Part shown: piece by piece, positions 26,676-35,198 of the stretch
How positions within the stretch are numbered: the first letter of the stretch is position 1
Layout: each line of letters begins with the position of its first letter
From: Planctomycetota bacterium
Lineage (GTDB): Bacteria > Planctomycetota > Planctomycetia > Gemmatales > Gemmataceae
Length of the DNA stretch: 54,358 bases
Direction of reading: 5' to 3'
Assembly (NCBI GenBank): GCA_016191165.1
Contig: JACPPF010000140.1
Location: forward strand, 1 to 54,358
Translations under genes and position numbers: made by a program
Notes under the pieces: generated by a model
Seen by the model: only the letters and a program-made list of their open reading frames with translations
The model's database searches: none
What the model was told of the DNA's origin: nothing

Positions 26676-28049
26676 TCAGCTTTCCTGTTGCTGTTGCTGC
26701 ATCTGTTTCGCGGCCGCCCCTGGCGTTGACACCAGGCCCGGAACCAAACTCGCCAGAGCGTAGGCCATGAAGCACAAGACAACGCCATCCAGCGGCAAAC
26801 GCGGGCCATGCAGCGGCTCCGCATGGCTTACGATATAGGGAAGCGGGATGAAGATCGCCGCGATGATGCAAAGGCGGCCATAGCGCCGCCAGGCATGACT
26901 GTAGCGCCAGCCAAGCAAACCCAGGGCGATCATCGCCAGCAACGCACCCTGGAGAATCGTCGGCGCATGTTCGCGGACCCAGTCGGGGGATTCCGCGATC
27001 GTGTCGGAGGGTTGGACCATGCTGGCGACTTGCCTGCTTTTAAGCCAGTTGTCACCAAGGAAAAAAGCCAGCGCGGCCTCGATGCGGCGTGCGAGTGTTT
27101 CCGCGGGATGTTCTTTCACTTCTTGCCAGACGTCATTTGCCAGGGCGTTGTACCGAAGCGTCTGATTGGGTTCGTCGCGCAACTCCTTCCAGCGTTCGTC
27201 GGAAAGGGTGGGTTTTAACGTTCCATCGTCGAGTGTCGAAACGATTCCGCGCGGATTGTTCCCCATCCATAGGTGCAGGTAGGTCGAGGTCGCCACGGGA
27301 ACCGGGCGCTCGAACGCCTGCCAGTTCCGTAGCGCCCATGGCGCCAGGCCATTGACAAAGCCGAGCAGGGCGAGAAAGGCCGCGAACCAGCCAAGCGGAT
27401 GCCGCCGGCATTCCCAGATAAACCAGAGCAACGCGACCACCGCGAAAGGCAAGAGGGCGGCGCGAGTTAGCGCGACGGCGGCCAGGGCGAAGCCGAAAGC
27501 CAGTCCCGTGAGTGGTCCACCGCTTTGCGCCCCGCGGGCGCCCAGCGCCAGGGCGAGCCCAAGCATAAAGCTGGCGAGGACTCCGTCATTCATTTCACCC
27601 GTATTGAAAATCCAAAATGGATGAAACGCCGCCAGCAAGCCCGCCAAGGTTGCGACGAGGGTGTTGTGGAAGGATCGCCGGGCGAAGAAGAAATAACAAA
27701 CCGCGGTCAGGCTTCCCAGCACCACCTGAAGCCAGCGCCAACTCCAATCGGGCGTTTCGCTACGCGAAGAAATCAGGCCGACCAGCAAAGGATACAGCGG
27801 CGCCGAATGTGCGGTCGTCTCTTCCTCCTTGGCCAGCGGCGCCTGACACATGAAGGAATAGTCCTTGGCAAAGTTGACGAGCAAGGCGTTTTCATAGGAC
27901 AAAGGCCGGTCCTGGACATGAATCTCCGGGTCGAGATACCCGTTCGAGCAACAGGCCACGACATACCAGGCCCTGGTCCCGGCCGAGACGGACATCACCG
28001 TCAGGAGCGCCAAAAAAGTCCAGACGGTGAAACTCGGCAATTGCTTCAT
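26676..28049 (-). CDS. GT39-like multi-pass membrane glycosyltransferase
   Basis: This is a 457-residue protein with about ten hydrophobic segments. An N-terminal signal-anchor is followed by a periplasmic loop (about 45-80), then repeated helices and a second large soluble loop (about 270-350). The pattern resembles the PMT/ArnT family that transfers a sugar from a polyprenyl carrier. The acidic residues usually found in the first loop include Asp41 (GYLDPEIH) and the EEETTAHSAPLYPLL motif. The C-terminus ends in a glutamine run (QQQQQ). It precedes the Lhr gene by 10 bases; no shared role is evident. Confidence 0.8.
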   Translation of the reverse strand: MKQLPSFTVWTFLALLTVMSVSAGTRAWYVVACCSNGYLDPEIHVQDRPLSYENALLVNFAKDYSFMCQAPLAKEEETTAHSAPLYPLLVGLISSRSETPDWSWRWLQVVLGSLTAVCYFFFARRSFHNTLVATLAGLLAAFHPFWIFNTGEMNDGVLASFMLGLALALGARGAQSGGPLTGLAFGFALAAVALTRAALLPFAVVALLWFIWECRRHPLGWFAAFLALLGFVNGLAPWALRNWQAFERPVPVATSTYLHLWMGNNPRGIVSTLDDGTLKPTLSDERWKELRDEPNQTLRYNALANDVWQEVKEHPAETLARRIEAALAFFLGDNWLKSRQVASMVQPSDTIAESPDWVREHAPTILQGALLAMIALGLLGWRYSHAWRRYGRLCIIAAIFIPLPYIVSHAEPLHGPRLPLDGVVLCFMAYALASLVPGLVSTPGAAAKQMQQQQQES

Positions 28050-28234
28050 GGTGGCCGTCCTCGGTCGGGATGGAGGTTCCGTTTGCCATGATAATCGGAA
28101 TTCGCGTCGAGCGAAACCCGACTCCGTGCTCTTTTTCGAGCGGCGTCCTTGTGCGACCCCCTTGCGAAATGATCCATCGGGACATAAATTAGTTGATTGA
28201 TCGGATGTTCCCGCACAGGAAGGAGACGAAAATC

Positions 28235-28687
28235 ATGGGCAAGAAGCGGACCCAAAATTATCGCGAGCTGCGTGCAGATTTTGATGAGGAAGAAGAAGGT
28301 CGCGAAGACGAAGAAGAAGGCGACGACGACGACGACGATGACGACGATGACGAGGAAGAGGAAGATGCCTCAGCCGAAGGGGAGCCCGCCGAGGAAGGCG
28401 AGGACGGGGAAGACGAAGAAGGTCTTCCCAAGAAAAAGAAAAAAAAGGTAAAACCCAAGGCCAAGCCGAAGCCGAAGCGGACGCGTGCCGTCAAGGTGAC
28501 GCGCATGCGCGTCGTGTGGGGCGTTTTCAACAACTCCCACCAGATGGTAGCCTCGTATGATTATCCGAAGAAAAGCGATGCCGAGGCGCACGCCGCCAAG
28601 CTGATTGCCGACAAAAAGTCCACCCACTTTGTTCAGCCGGTCAAGGAGCCGATCGAGGAAAAGAAAGAAGACAAGAAGGAAAAGTAG
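28235..28687 (+). CDS. Low-complexity acidic/basic protein with conserved C-terminal core
   Basis: This is a 150-residue protein. The start at MGKKRTQNY is set by aaggaga 9 bases upstream. Residues about 15-57 are almost all Asp and Glu, residues about 59-75 are Lys- and Pro-rich, and about 80-125 form a globular piece (VWGVFNNSHQMVASYDYPKKSDAEAHAAKLI) resembling a small alpha-beta domain. A charged tail closes it. The polyampholyte start suggests binding of basic partners or nucleic acid; that is inference. It precedes the rhodanese gene by 79 bases. Confidence 0.75.
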   Translation: MGKKRTQNYRELRADFDEEEEGREDEEEGDDDDDDDDDDEEEEDASAEGEPAEEGEDGEDEEGLPKKKKKKVKPKAKPKPKRTRAVKVTRMRVVWGVFNNSHQMVASYDYPKKSDAEAHAAKLIADKKSTHFVQPVKEPIEEKKEDKKEK

Positions 28688-28766
28688 AGTCCAGACCAGC
28701 GCCGGGGTGGTTCTCTCCGATCCCGGCCTGGGTTCCGTATTTTGTTCCTCCCGCGGAGAGTCCGTC

Positions 28767-29093
28767 ATGGCACAAGAAATAACCGCGCGCGAATTGGCGA
28801 AGGCGATTGAGAACGGCCAACCCGTCCGGCTCATTGATGTTCGCCAAACCTGGGAAAGCCAGACCGCCAGTATTCCCGACAGTGTGCTGATTCCGCTCAA
28901 TGAGTTGCCTGGCCGCGCCGGGGAGATTCCGCGTGACCCGGGCACGCTCCTTGTCATTTATTGCCATCATGGCGTGCGCAGCCAATCCGCAGCCGAATAT
29001 GTGTTGCGCCTGGGCCATTCTAACGTCCGTTCGCTGGCCGGGGGCATCGATTCCTGGTCGTGTGAGGTCGATCCGGAGGTGCCTCGCTATTGA
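28767..29093 (+). CDS. Single-domain rhodanese
   Basis: This is a 108-residue sulfurtransferase, one rhodanese domain (RLIDVRQTWESQTASI to the C-terminus). The active loop is CHHGVRS with Cys66, which would carry persulfide sulfur. The start is ATG 28767 with ggagag in front; the longer frame runs through the intergenic gap. There is no signal peptide, so it is cytoplasmic. Its usual substrate is thiosulfate or a protein persulfide; the partner is unknown. Confidence 0.93.
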   Translation: MAQEITARELAKAIENGQPVRLIDVRQTWESQTASIPDSVLIPLNELPGRAGEIPRDPGTLLVIYCHHGVRSQSAAEYVLRLGHSNVRSLAGGIDSWSCEVDPEVPRY

Positions 29094-29211
29094 TTCGCCG
29101 GTAGCGTCGCCAATCCCACAATCAAAGTTTGCGCAATCGCCAGGGTTTTCCCCACTTCCAACCGCCCGCGGTGATTCCCCAGGCAACGTTTAAGGAACCC
29201 CTTTCGGAAGA

Positions 29212-29370
29212 GTGCTGGTCGGTTCATCCGACACCCCGTTTCATCTTATTTTCGCCAAGCCAGGCGGGACTAGCAACGAGCGAATGCCGATCATTGGCGT
29301 GTGCCAGACCGATGGCAAACTGACAACGATCAAGGTTGATCCGGTTCTAACAACAGGTACGGTTGTATGA
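29212..29370 (+). CDS. Small coupled open frame ahead of a zinc-ribbon protein
   Basis: A frame bounded by TAA at 29191 can start at GTG 29212 (52 residues) or ATG 29284 (28 residues). It reads GGTSNERMPIIGVCQTDG and KVDPVLTTGTVV, a protein-like composition. Its TGA overlaps the ATG of the next gene (ATGA at 29367-29370), the usual sign of translational coupling. No domain is recognised and no strong ribosome site is seen, so it may be either a real small gene or a leader. Confidence 0.35.
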   Translation: MLVGSSDTPFHLIFAKPGGTSNERMPIIGVCQTDGKLTTIKVDPVLTTGTVV

Positions 29371-29672
29371 GCGGCTATACGATCCGATTGGTGGACGACG
29401 CCAAGGAAGGCTGTTGCTCCAAATGCGGCCAACAAACGCTGGGGAAACGAGGCCTGACCTTGTTTGCCGACGATATGGGTAAACCCGTATGCCGCCCATG
29501 CGGGAAGAAGCTGGCGCCCACGATGATCGCGTTGCTTGATCTGGCGTTGACGGCGGAGCGGGTTGGCAAAGGTTGCCGGCATCTCTTGACGCCGCCCATG
29601 GAATCACTTCTCGACCTGGCCCATGCCGCCGAAAACTACTCGAATACCGCACCCACCTTGCGCGCGGGTTGA
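29367..29672 (+). CDS. Small CxxC zinc-ribbon protein
   Basis: This is a 101-residue protein with two cysteine pairs, CSKCG (17-21) and CRPCG (42-46), about 25 residues apart, a typical zinc ribbon. The C-terminal half is helical with LLDLA repeated (LIALLDLALTAERV and ESLLDLAHAAENY look like a duplicated helix). The start overlaps the stop of the preceding small frame. Function is not known; a nucleic-acid or protein-binding adaptor is plausible. Confidence 0.6.
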   Translation: MSGYTIRLVDDAKEGCCSKCGQQTLGKRGLTLFADDMGKPVCRPCGKKLAPTMIALLDLALTAERVGKGCRHLLTPPMESLLDLAHAAENYSNTAPTLRAG

Positions 29673-29716
29673 CAGGATGAGTCTGATGTGTAAATCCGAC
29701 GAGCTGGAATCGTAAG

Positions 29717-29836
29717 CGACGGTCAGGTAGTGTCTCAGTTTGATGGTAGACCTCACGCTCCGCGTGAGGAATTCCTCACGCGGAGCGTGAGGTCTACCAT
29801 GCGCCGAAGCAAAGTGAGACACCACCGACGGTCAGG
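29717..29836. mobile_element. Palindromic foldback insertion with direct-repeat flanks
   Basis: The core is a perfect 58-bp palindrome (arms 29743-29771 and 29772-29800). Outside it are 15-bp terminal inverted repeats (29728-29742 and 29810-29824, 13 of 15 matching, tgtctca core). The whole is flanked by an exact 11-bp direct repeat, cgacggtcagg at 29717-29727 and 29826-29836, as expected of a target duplication. There is no coding capacity. It would need a transposase encoded elsewhere. Confidence 0.75.
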
Positions 29837-29873
29837 CTGCCACCGTCACATACGCTTCCAGCTCGTCCTTTGA

Positions 29874-29941
29874 CCAACCCCCAGCGCAAGCTGGGGGTCG
29901 TGTGAGGCCGCTCACGCCCCTTCGCTTGCGCGTGGGGTTGG
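29874..29941. repeat. Inverted repeat downstream of the DEAD-box gene
   Basis: The 18-bp arms (29874-29891 and 29924-29941) match at 16 positions. It lies 31 bases after the helicase stop and could end that transcript. The gcgcaagc core is shared with the hairpin at 22081-22135. Confidence 0.5.
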
Positions 29942-29971
29942 TATCGCTGCGCTTGCCGAACGGTAACCCGT

Positions 29972-31225
29972 CTACAGTCGCTGGCTATAGCGTTTGGAGC
30001 GCCGGCCGAAGATCGGCTTCATTTCCTTTTCCTCTTCGGGGTTCTTGACGCGTTTCTCGTACGTCTGTAGCCCTTCGATGCGATCCTCGGGGATTAGCTT
30101 GTTGATGAAATCCTCGATGCGTGTCAGTTCCTTGCCTTCTTCAGGCAACACGAACGAAATGGCGACGCCGTCCTTGCCCATGCGCCCCGTGCGGCCAATG
30201 CGGTGGACGTAATTCTCGGGGTCAAGCGGCAAATCGAAGTTGATGATGTGCGAGATGCCCATCACGTCAATGCCGCGGCCCACGACATCGGTCGCGACCA
30301 GGTAGCAAATCTTGCCTTCCTTGAATGCCTTCATGATCCGTTCGCGTTTGGACTGCTCAAGGTCGCCGTGCATGGTGGCGACGCGTTTGCGTTCGCCGCA
30401 CAGCTGCTCGTAGATTCGGTGAGCGCCGATTTTGCGTTCGCAGAAGATAATGCACTGCCGCGGCTGCTCGCGTTCGATCAGTTTGAGGAGCAACTCGAAT
30501 TTGTTGTGCCGGTCCACGGTGAAATAGGACTGGCGAATCTTGTCAATCGTCACCTTCTTGGGCGACATTTGCAGATGGATGATGGGCTTGCGCATGTAGC
30601 GCTTGGCAAGCGACAGGATGTCCGGCGGCATCGTCGCGGACAGGAGGAGCGTTTGCCGATCCATCGGGCAGTTCTTCAGGATGCGGCGAATGTCTTCACG
30701 AAAACCGAGGTCGAACATGCGGTCGGCCTCGTCGAGGACGAGATACCTGACCTTGTGGAGCATGAGCGTGCCGCGACCGAGGTGGTCGAGAATGCGACCG
30801 GGGGTGCCGACCACAAGATCGACGCCGCGGCGCAGGCCGCGCACCTGGGCGTCCATGGGTCGGCCGCCGTAGATGGGCAGGACGTGAAGTTCCTTGTCGG
30901 GGGAAAGTTTTTTGGCCTCGTCGCAGACCTGAATGGCGAGTTCGCGGGTCGGAACGAGAACGAGGGCGGTGGGTTCCTGATGATTGGAATCCTGCCAGCG
31001 CTCGAAATAGGGGATGAGGTAGGCAGCAGTCTTGCCGGTCCCGGTCTGGGCCTGGCCCATGACATCGGCGCCCGTGAGGACGCGCGGGATAAATGCCTTC
31101 TGAATACTGGTGGGTCGCTTGTAGCCGACAGCTTCGACGGCGGCCAGAACGGACGGAGAGAGGGAAAGTGCGTGGAAACCCGTGGCGGGTTCCACCAAAG
31201 TAGCGGTGGTCAAAAGAACCTCCAA
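29972..31225 (-). CDS. DEAD-box RNA helicase
   Basis: This is a 417-residue RNA helicase, RhlE-like in length. The Q-motif region (GYKRPTSIQKAFIP), Walker A AQTGTGKT, DEAD box VLDEADRMFDLGF, SATMP, and in the second domain TDVVGRGIDV and HRIGRTGRMG are all present. The protein opens short RNA duplexes with ATP and typically acts in ribosome assembly or RNA decay. The C-terminal tail is short and basic (GRRSKRYSQRL). Transcribed alone. Confidence 0.95.
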   Translation of the reverse strand: MEVLLTTATLVEPATGFHALSLSPSVLAAVEAVGYKRPTSIQKAFIPRVLTGADVMGQAQTGTGKTAAYLIPYFERWQDSNHQEPTALVLVPTRELAIQVCDEAKKLSPDKELHVLPIYGGRPMDAQVRGLRRGVDLVVGTPGRILDHLGRGTLMLHKVRYLVLDEADRMFDLGFREDIRRILKNCPMDRQTLLLSATMPPDILSLAKRYMRKPIIHLQMSPKKVTIDKIRQSYFTVDRHNKFELLLKLIEREQPRQCIIFCERKIGAHRIYEQLCGERKRVATMHGDLEQSKRERIMKAFKEGKICYLVATDVVGRGIDVMGISHIINFDLPLDPENYVHRIGRTGRMGKDGVAISFVLPEEGKELTRIEDFINKLIPEDRIEGLQTYEKRVKNPEEEKEMKPIFGRRSKRYSQRL

Positions 31226-31574
31226 ATGTTTTGCCCGGCCCCTAGGTTGAGGCGAGCTCTTACAACAAGCGATCGTGCCGGGTTGGCGACCGGAGCGTGC
31301 GACCTAGTAAACGACATAGGGTGATGGCCGCAGAGTCCTGTCCATGCAACCAATGGTGGAAAGCAGGGACCGCTTGTTTTCAAAGAAAAAGCGTTTACTG
31401 GATAGGTATTGTAACGGATAGGAAAATTGAAGTCCAGGCCGTTTTGGCTGGTTCGCCCATTTTACTTTGCCCCGATGCCGCACTTTTTCCTCGACGGACC
31501 GCCTGTCGATGTGATAAAATCCCGATATCCCACCCGAAGGCATTGGCCTTTTTCCCTCCACGAAGTGATCTGCC
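31226..31574. other. Divergent promoter region of the DEAD-box and PSCyt1 genes
   Basis: This stretch of about 350 bp holds no gene. It is AT-richer than its surroundings, as promoter regions are, but no unambiguous -35/-10 pair was found. A gataaaat sequence near 31516 is a possible -10. Confidence 0.4.
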
Positions 31575-34571
31575 ATGATCCACGAAAAAACGATTTGCAC
31601 GCTACTGAGCCTTTTTCTTCTCCCCACCCTGGCCTGTGCGGGCGGAAAAGACGGCAAGGGGTTCGAGTACTTCGAAAACAGGATCCGCCCGGTGCTGAGC
31701 AAGCACTGCTATGAATGTCATTCCGCACAGGCCAAAAAGCTCAAGGCCGGCTTGCTTCTCGACAGCAAGGCCGGGATGCTCCAAGGCGGCGACAGCGGCC
31801 CGGTGCTTGTTCCCGGCAAGCCCAGGGAAAGTTTGCTCATCAAGGCGCTCATGCACGATGGGCCGACGAAGATGCCGTCGCAGTCGGTCAAGTTGCCGAA
31901 AGAGATCATTGCCGACTTCGTCAAATGGATCGAACTTGGCGCGCCTGACCCGCGCGTCGGCAAGTTGGTCTCGAAGAAGCGAACGATTGACATTGAAAAG
32001 GGCCGGGAATTCTGGTCGTTTCGGCCTTTGAAAGCCGTCCCGCCGCCCGGCGTCAAGAACCCGAGCTGGGTGAGGACGCCGGTCGATCGATTTGTCCTGG
32101 CGAAGCTCGAAGCGAAGGGGTTGACGCCCAATCCACCGATCAGCGCCGAGCGTTTGTTGCGTCGGGCGTATTTTGATTTGCATGGCCTGCCGCCGTCGCC
32201 GGGGGAGTTGGGTTCGTTCATGAAGGACACCGCGATCGTCAAGCCGCAAGCGGCGTTTGAAAAGGTCGTCGATCAGTTGTTGGCCTCCCCGCGCTTCGGC
32301 GAACGCTGGGCCCGCCATTGGCTCGACACGGTCCGTTTTGCCGAGAGCGGCGGATACGAATTCGATGGCAATCGGCCCAATGCCTACCATTATCGCGATT
32401 TCGTTATCAAGGCGATGAACGACGACATGCCGTTCGATCAGTTTCTGCGCTGGCAGATCGCGGGCGACCAGCTGGCGCCAGGGGACCTGCACGCAATATC
32501 GGCCACCGGTTTTTTGGTTGCGGGATCTTATCCAGGCCAAACCACGGCCAAGACGCTGGCGCTGATTCGCTACGATCACCTTGACGACATGATTTCGACG
32601 CTCGGCACCTCGATGCTCGGCCTGTCGCTTGGGTGTGCCCGCTGCCACGAGCACAAATACGACCCGATTCCCCAGGAGGACTACTATCGCCTGGTCGCCA
32701 CCCTTGGCCGAACCGATTCAGCCAACCTGAAGGTGAACACGGATGCCGCTGGTTTCAAGAAAGCCAAGGACGCCTTCGATCGCGCCCACGCACCGCTTTT
32801 GAAAAACCGGGATCAATTCGAGCAAGCGGAATTGCCGAAACGAGTGCAAGCATTCTGGAATTCGCACAAAGATAAACCTGGCAGCCCGTGGCTTGTTGTT
32901 TCCCCCGTCGCGGCCAATTCGGGAAAGACGCCGGTTGCCATCGACAAGGACGATTCGATCCAGGTTGCCAAGGCCGCAACGTACACGATTGTCGCACACA
33001 CCTTGCAACGCAAGATCCAGGGTTTGCGTCTCGAAGCGGTGGACGTCTTCGCCAGGGATGGCCGGTTCGTGCTGAATGAAATCACGGTGACCGCCACGCC
33101 TTTGAGGAACCCGAAGAAAGCGAAGCTCAAACCAGTTGTGGTGAAGATGAAAGCCGGGCAGGCGGGGCCTCAGGATCCGAAATTCCCTCTCTCCGGCGCG
33201 GTCGATGGCAATCCGAAAACCGGCTGGGCCTCACAAAAGAATCAGACGGCCAGTTTCGACTTCGTCGGCGACATCGGCTTCGACGGCGGAACGGTCTTGA
33301 CGATCAACCTCAAGTTCGCAAACGAGGCGCTGGCGATTACGCGAGCCCGTCTCGCCATCACGACCACGGCATCAGCGCCACCCGGCGCCCCGTCCCAGGG
33401 CCAGGCGGCTACCGAGCTGACGACCGCCCTGCAACCGACCGCGGGCGCCTGGAAAATTCAGCAGCGCGATACGGTTCTCCCCTGGCTGCGCAAGTTGGAC
33501 GCCGGCGTTGATACGATCTACCGCGCCGTGGAGGAACACGCCAAGGTCGAGCCAAAACCCAAGCTCATCGACGTCTTCGCCGCCCAGTCCAACCGGGGTG
33601 GGCCGGTTCATTTCCTGATCCGTGGGGAACCTGAGAAGAAACGGGAGCTCGCCAAGGCCGGTTTTGCCCAGGTGCTGATGACCGACCCGAAAAAGGAGGG
33701 CCGTTGGCTTGGAGGCGAAAAGCCAACGATCGAGCCGCGCGTCGCCCTCGCGCGATGGCTGACCGACGCCGAGCATGGCGCGGGACATCTCGTCGCCCGC
33801 GTCATCGTCAATCGCCTTTGGCAACATCACATGGGCAAGGGCATCGTCGGGACGCCCAACGACTTCGGCCTTCAGGGCGACGCGCCGACGCATCCTGAAT
33901 TGCTCGATTACCTGGCAAGCGAACTCATCAAGAACGGCTGGCGGTTAAAACCTATTCACAAACTCATCATGACCAGCACTGTCTACATGCAATCCAATGC
34001 GGTAAGCGAGGCCAACCTCAAAGCCGATCCCGCGAACCGCCTCTGGTGGCGCCATCCGACCCGCCGCCTCGAAGCCGAGGCGATTCGCGACAGCCTGTTG
34101 GCCGTTGCCGGCACGCTCGATTTGACGATGTATGGTCGCGGCACGCTCGACGGCAACAGCCCGCGCCGCAGCGTTTACCTCACCGTGAAACGCAGCCAGA
34201 TGATTCCCTTCCTGCAAATGTTTGACGTGCCCGAATCACTGCAATCGATCGGTGAGCGCAGCGTCACGACGGTGGCAACGCAATCGCTGGCGTTCATGAA
34301 CTCCCCGCTCGTGCGCGGCGCCGCCCAGAAGCTTGCGTCCCGCCTGAAGAAGCCCGCAGGTGAGCGCAGCGAACCTGCGGGATCGGAGATCGATCGCGCC
34401 TACCTCATCGCCCTGGCCCGCCGCCCGACCGACGCCGAACGCCTGCGCATGGCCTCGTTCATCGAGCGCCAATCGCAAAGCTACGGCGGCACTCCGCAGG
34501 CACGCGAGCGGGCGCTTGTGGATTTTTGCCAGGTGTTGTTGTGCTTGAATGAGTTTATTTATGTGGATTGA
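31575..34571 (+). CDS. PSCyt1-DUF1549-DUF1553 planctomycete cytochrome-like protein
   Basis: This is a 998-residue exported protein. A signal peptide (1-22) is followed by the PSCyt1 domain with one heme c site CYECH (45-49) and a Met ligand candidate in KMPSQ. DUF1549 comes next (about 140-360, with ERWARHWLDTVRF and GCARCHEHKYDPI), then a beta-rich insert with KTGWASQ (about 520-610), then DUF1553 (about 715-998, with VNRLWQHHMGKG and DFCQVLLCLNEFIYVD). Residues 927-936 (PAGERSEPAG) come from a palindromic repeat. The family is thought to act with DUF1501 proteins on an unknown substrate. Its usual DUF1501 partner lies 1.3 kb on, beyond four small genes. Confidence 0.94.
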   Translation: MIHEKTICTLLSLFLLPTLACAGGKDGKGFEYFENRIRPVLSKHCYECHSAQAKKLKAGLLLDSKAGMLQGGDSGPVLVPGKPRESLLIKALMHDGPTKMPSQSVKLPKEIIADFVKWIELGAPDPRVGKLVSKKRTIDIEKGREFWSFRPLKAVPPPGVKNPSWVRTPVDRFVLAKLEAKGLTPNPPISAERLLRRAYFDLHGLPPSPGELGSFMKDTAIVKPQAAFEKVVDQLLASPRFGERWARHWLDTVRFAESGGYEFDGNRPNAYHYRDFVIKAMNDDMPFDQFLRWQIAGDQLAPGDLHAISATGFLVAGSYPGQTTAKTLALIRYDHLDDMISTLGTSMLGLSLGCARCHEHKYDPIPQEDYYRLVATLGRTDSANLKVNTDAAGFKKAKDAFDRAHAPLLKNRDQFEQAELPKRVQAFWNSHKDKPGSPWLVVSPVAANSGKTPVAIDKDDSIQVAKAATYTIVAHTLQRKIQGLRLEAVDVFARDGRFVLNEITVTATPLRNPKKAKLKPVVVKMKAGQAGPQDPKFPLSGAVDGNPKTGWASQKNQTASFDFVGDIGFDGGTVLTINLKFANEALAITRARLAITTTASAPPGAPSQGQAATELTTALQPTAGAWKIQQRDTVLPWLRKLDAGVDTIYRAVEEHAKVEPKPKLIDVFAAQSNRGGPVHFLIRGEPEKKRELAKAGFAQVLMTDPKKEGRWLGGEKPTIEPRVALARWLTDAEHGAGHLVARVIVNRLWQHHMGKGIVGTPNDFGLQGDAPTHPELLDYLASELIKNGWRLKPIHKLIMTSTVYMQSNAVSEANLKADPANRLWWRHPTRRLEAEAIRDSLLAVAGTLDLTMYGRGTLDGNSPRRSVYLTVKRSQMIPFLQMFDVPESLQSIGERSVTTVATQSLAFMNSPLVRGAAQKLASRLKKPAGERSEPAGSEIDRAYLIALARRPTDAERLRMASFIERQSQSYGGTPQARERALVDFCQVLLCLNEFIYVD
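34353..34381. repeat. Palindromic repeat inside the DUF1553 gene
   Basis: The arms cccgcaggt (34353-34361) and acctgcggg (34373-34381) surround gagcgcagcga. It encodes PAGERSEPAG in frame, shortly before the last DUF1553 helices. Confidence 0.65.
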
Positions 34572-34577
34572 TTGACG

Positions 34578-34862
34578 ATGACATATTATCGCGGCGGTCC
34601 CACCTTGGCTCCGCGTCGCATTGATGTTATCATCAATCGTAAGACCGGGCTGGTGATGCCGGGCCGCGGTGTTTCGATCGCGGATCGGTCAGACGGGCTC
34701 GATCGATTCGGTGGCGCGTTTGAAGTCGGAACAATTCCGAACACGCTCGAAATCGTGGGGGCCGGACGTAACCCGCATCATTTCGAGATTGCGCCGAAGC
34801 AGGAGATGACGTTCGAGCAATACGAAGCTGAACTGGCTAAGATTAGCTTGACCAAGGTGTGA
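34578..34862 (+). CDS. Small protein, first of a four-gene cassette (possible toxin-like fold)
   Basis: This is a 94-residue protein starting at ATG 34578, 6 bases after the DUF1553 stop. The opening YYRGGPTLAPRRIDV and the closing HHFEIAPKQEMTFEQYEAEL resemble, by eye, the frame of Tse2-type ADP-ribosyltransferase-fold toxins (RGxSV..., H(Y/F)xIxPxxxM). This is a weak resemblance and could be wrong. Composition is less GC-rich than the neighbouring export genes. The next gene begins 2 bases later, the arrangement expected of a toxin-partner pair or simply an operon. Confidence 0.65.
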   Translation: MTYYRGGPTLAPRRIDVIINRKTGLVMPGRGVSIADRSDGLDRFGGAFEVGTIPNTLEIVGAGRNPHHFEIAPKQEMTFEQYEAELAKISLTKV

Positions 34863-34864
34863 GC

Positions 34865-35182
34865 ATGAACACGACAGGTAAATACGAAGTCGTCTTCCCC
34901 GAATGGTACGACGAACGCGGTGAATGGGAAGCGAAGGAGAAGGGTTGGCTGCAAGGCGTTGAGGTTCGCTTTTTCAACGGTAGCATTCATCCCGTGTTCT
35001 TTTATGATCCCGTGAGACTCGCGCAAGACTTGGAAACGGATGTCAAACACGGGCGTCCGTTTGTCGCACAGCCGGGAATGGTCGTGCTTTCCGAAATAAC
35101 CAGGGACGCGATTCTCGACGTCGTCGACAAACTCGTGCACGAAGCGTACTTTTCAGCTACAGCCGCGATCACCAAGCGGTAG
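34865..35182 (+). CDS. Unrecognised acidic small protein (possible partner of the preceding gene)
   Basis: This is a 105-residue protein starting at ATG 34865; a GTG 6 bases earlier overlaps the preceding stop. It is acidic and aromatic at the N-terminus (YEVVFPEWYDERGEWEAKEKGW) with beta-strand-like VRFFNG and PVFFYDP and a helical C-terminus. No domain was recognised. Size, acidity and position would suit an immunity or antitoxin protein, but nothing proves that. Confidence 0.65.
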   Translation: MNTTGKYEVVFPEWYDERGEWEAKEKGWLQGVEVRFFNGSIHPVFFYDPVRLAQDLETDVKHGRPFVAQPGMVVLSEITRDAILDVVDKLVHEAYFSATAAITKR

Positions 35183-35198
35183 CGGCGGTAGACTCGAA

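Noticed and set aside
30203-31324. A 373-codon open frame opposite the DEAD-box gene
   Set aside because: The DEAD-box gene carries every helicase motif; the other strand has none.
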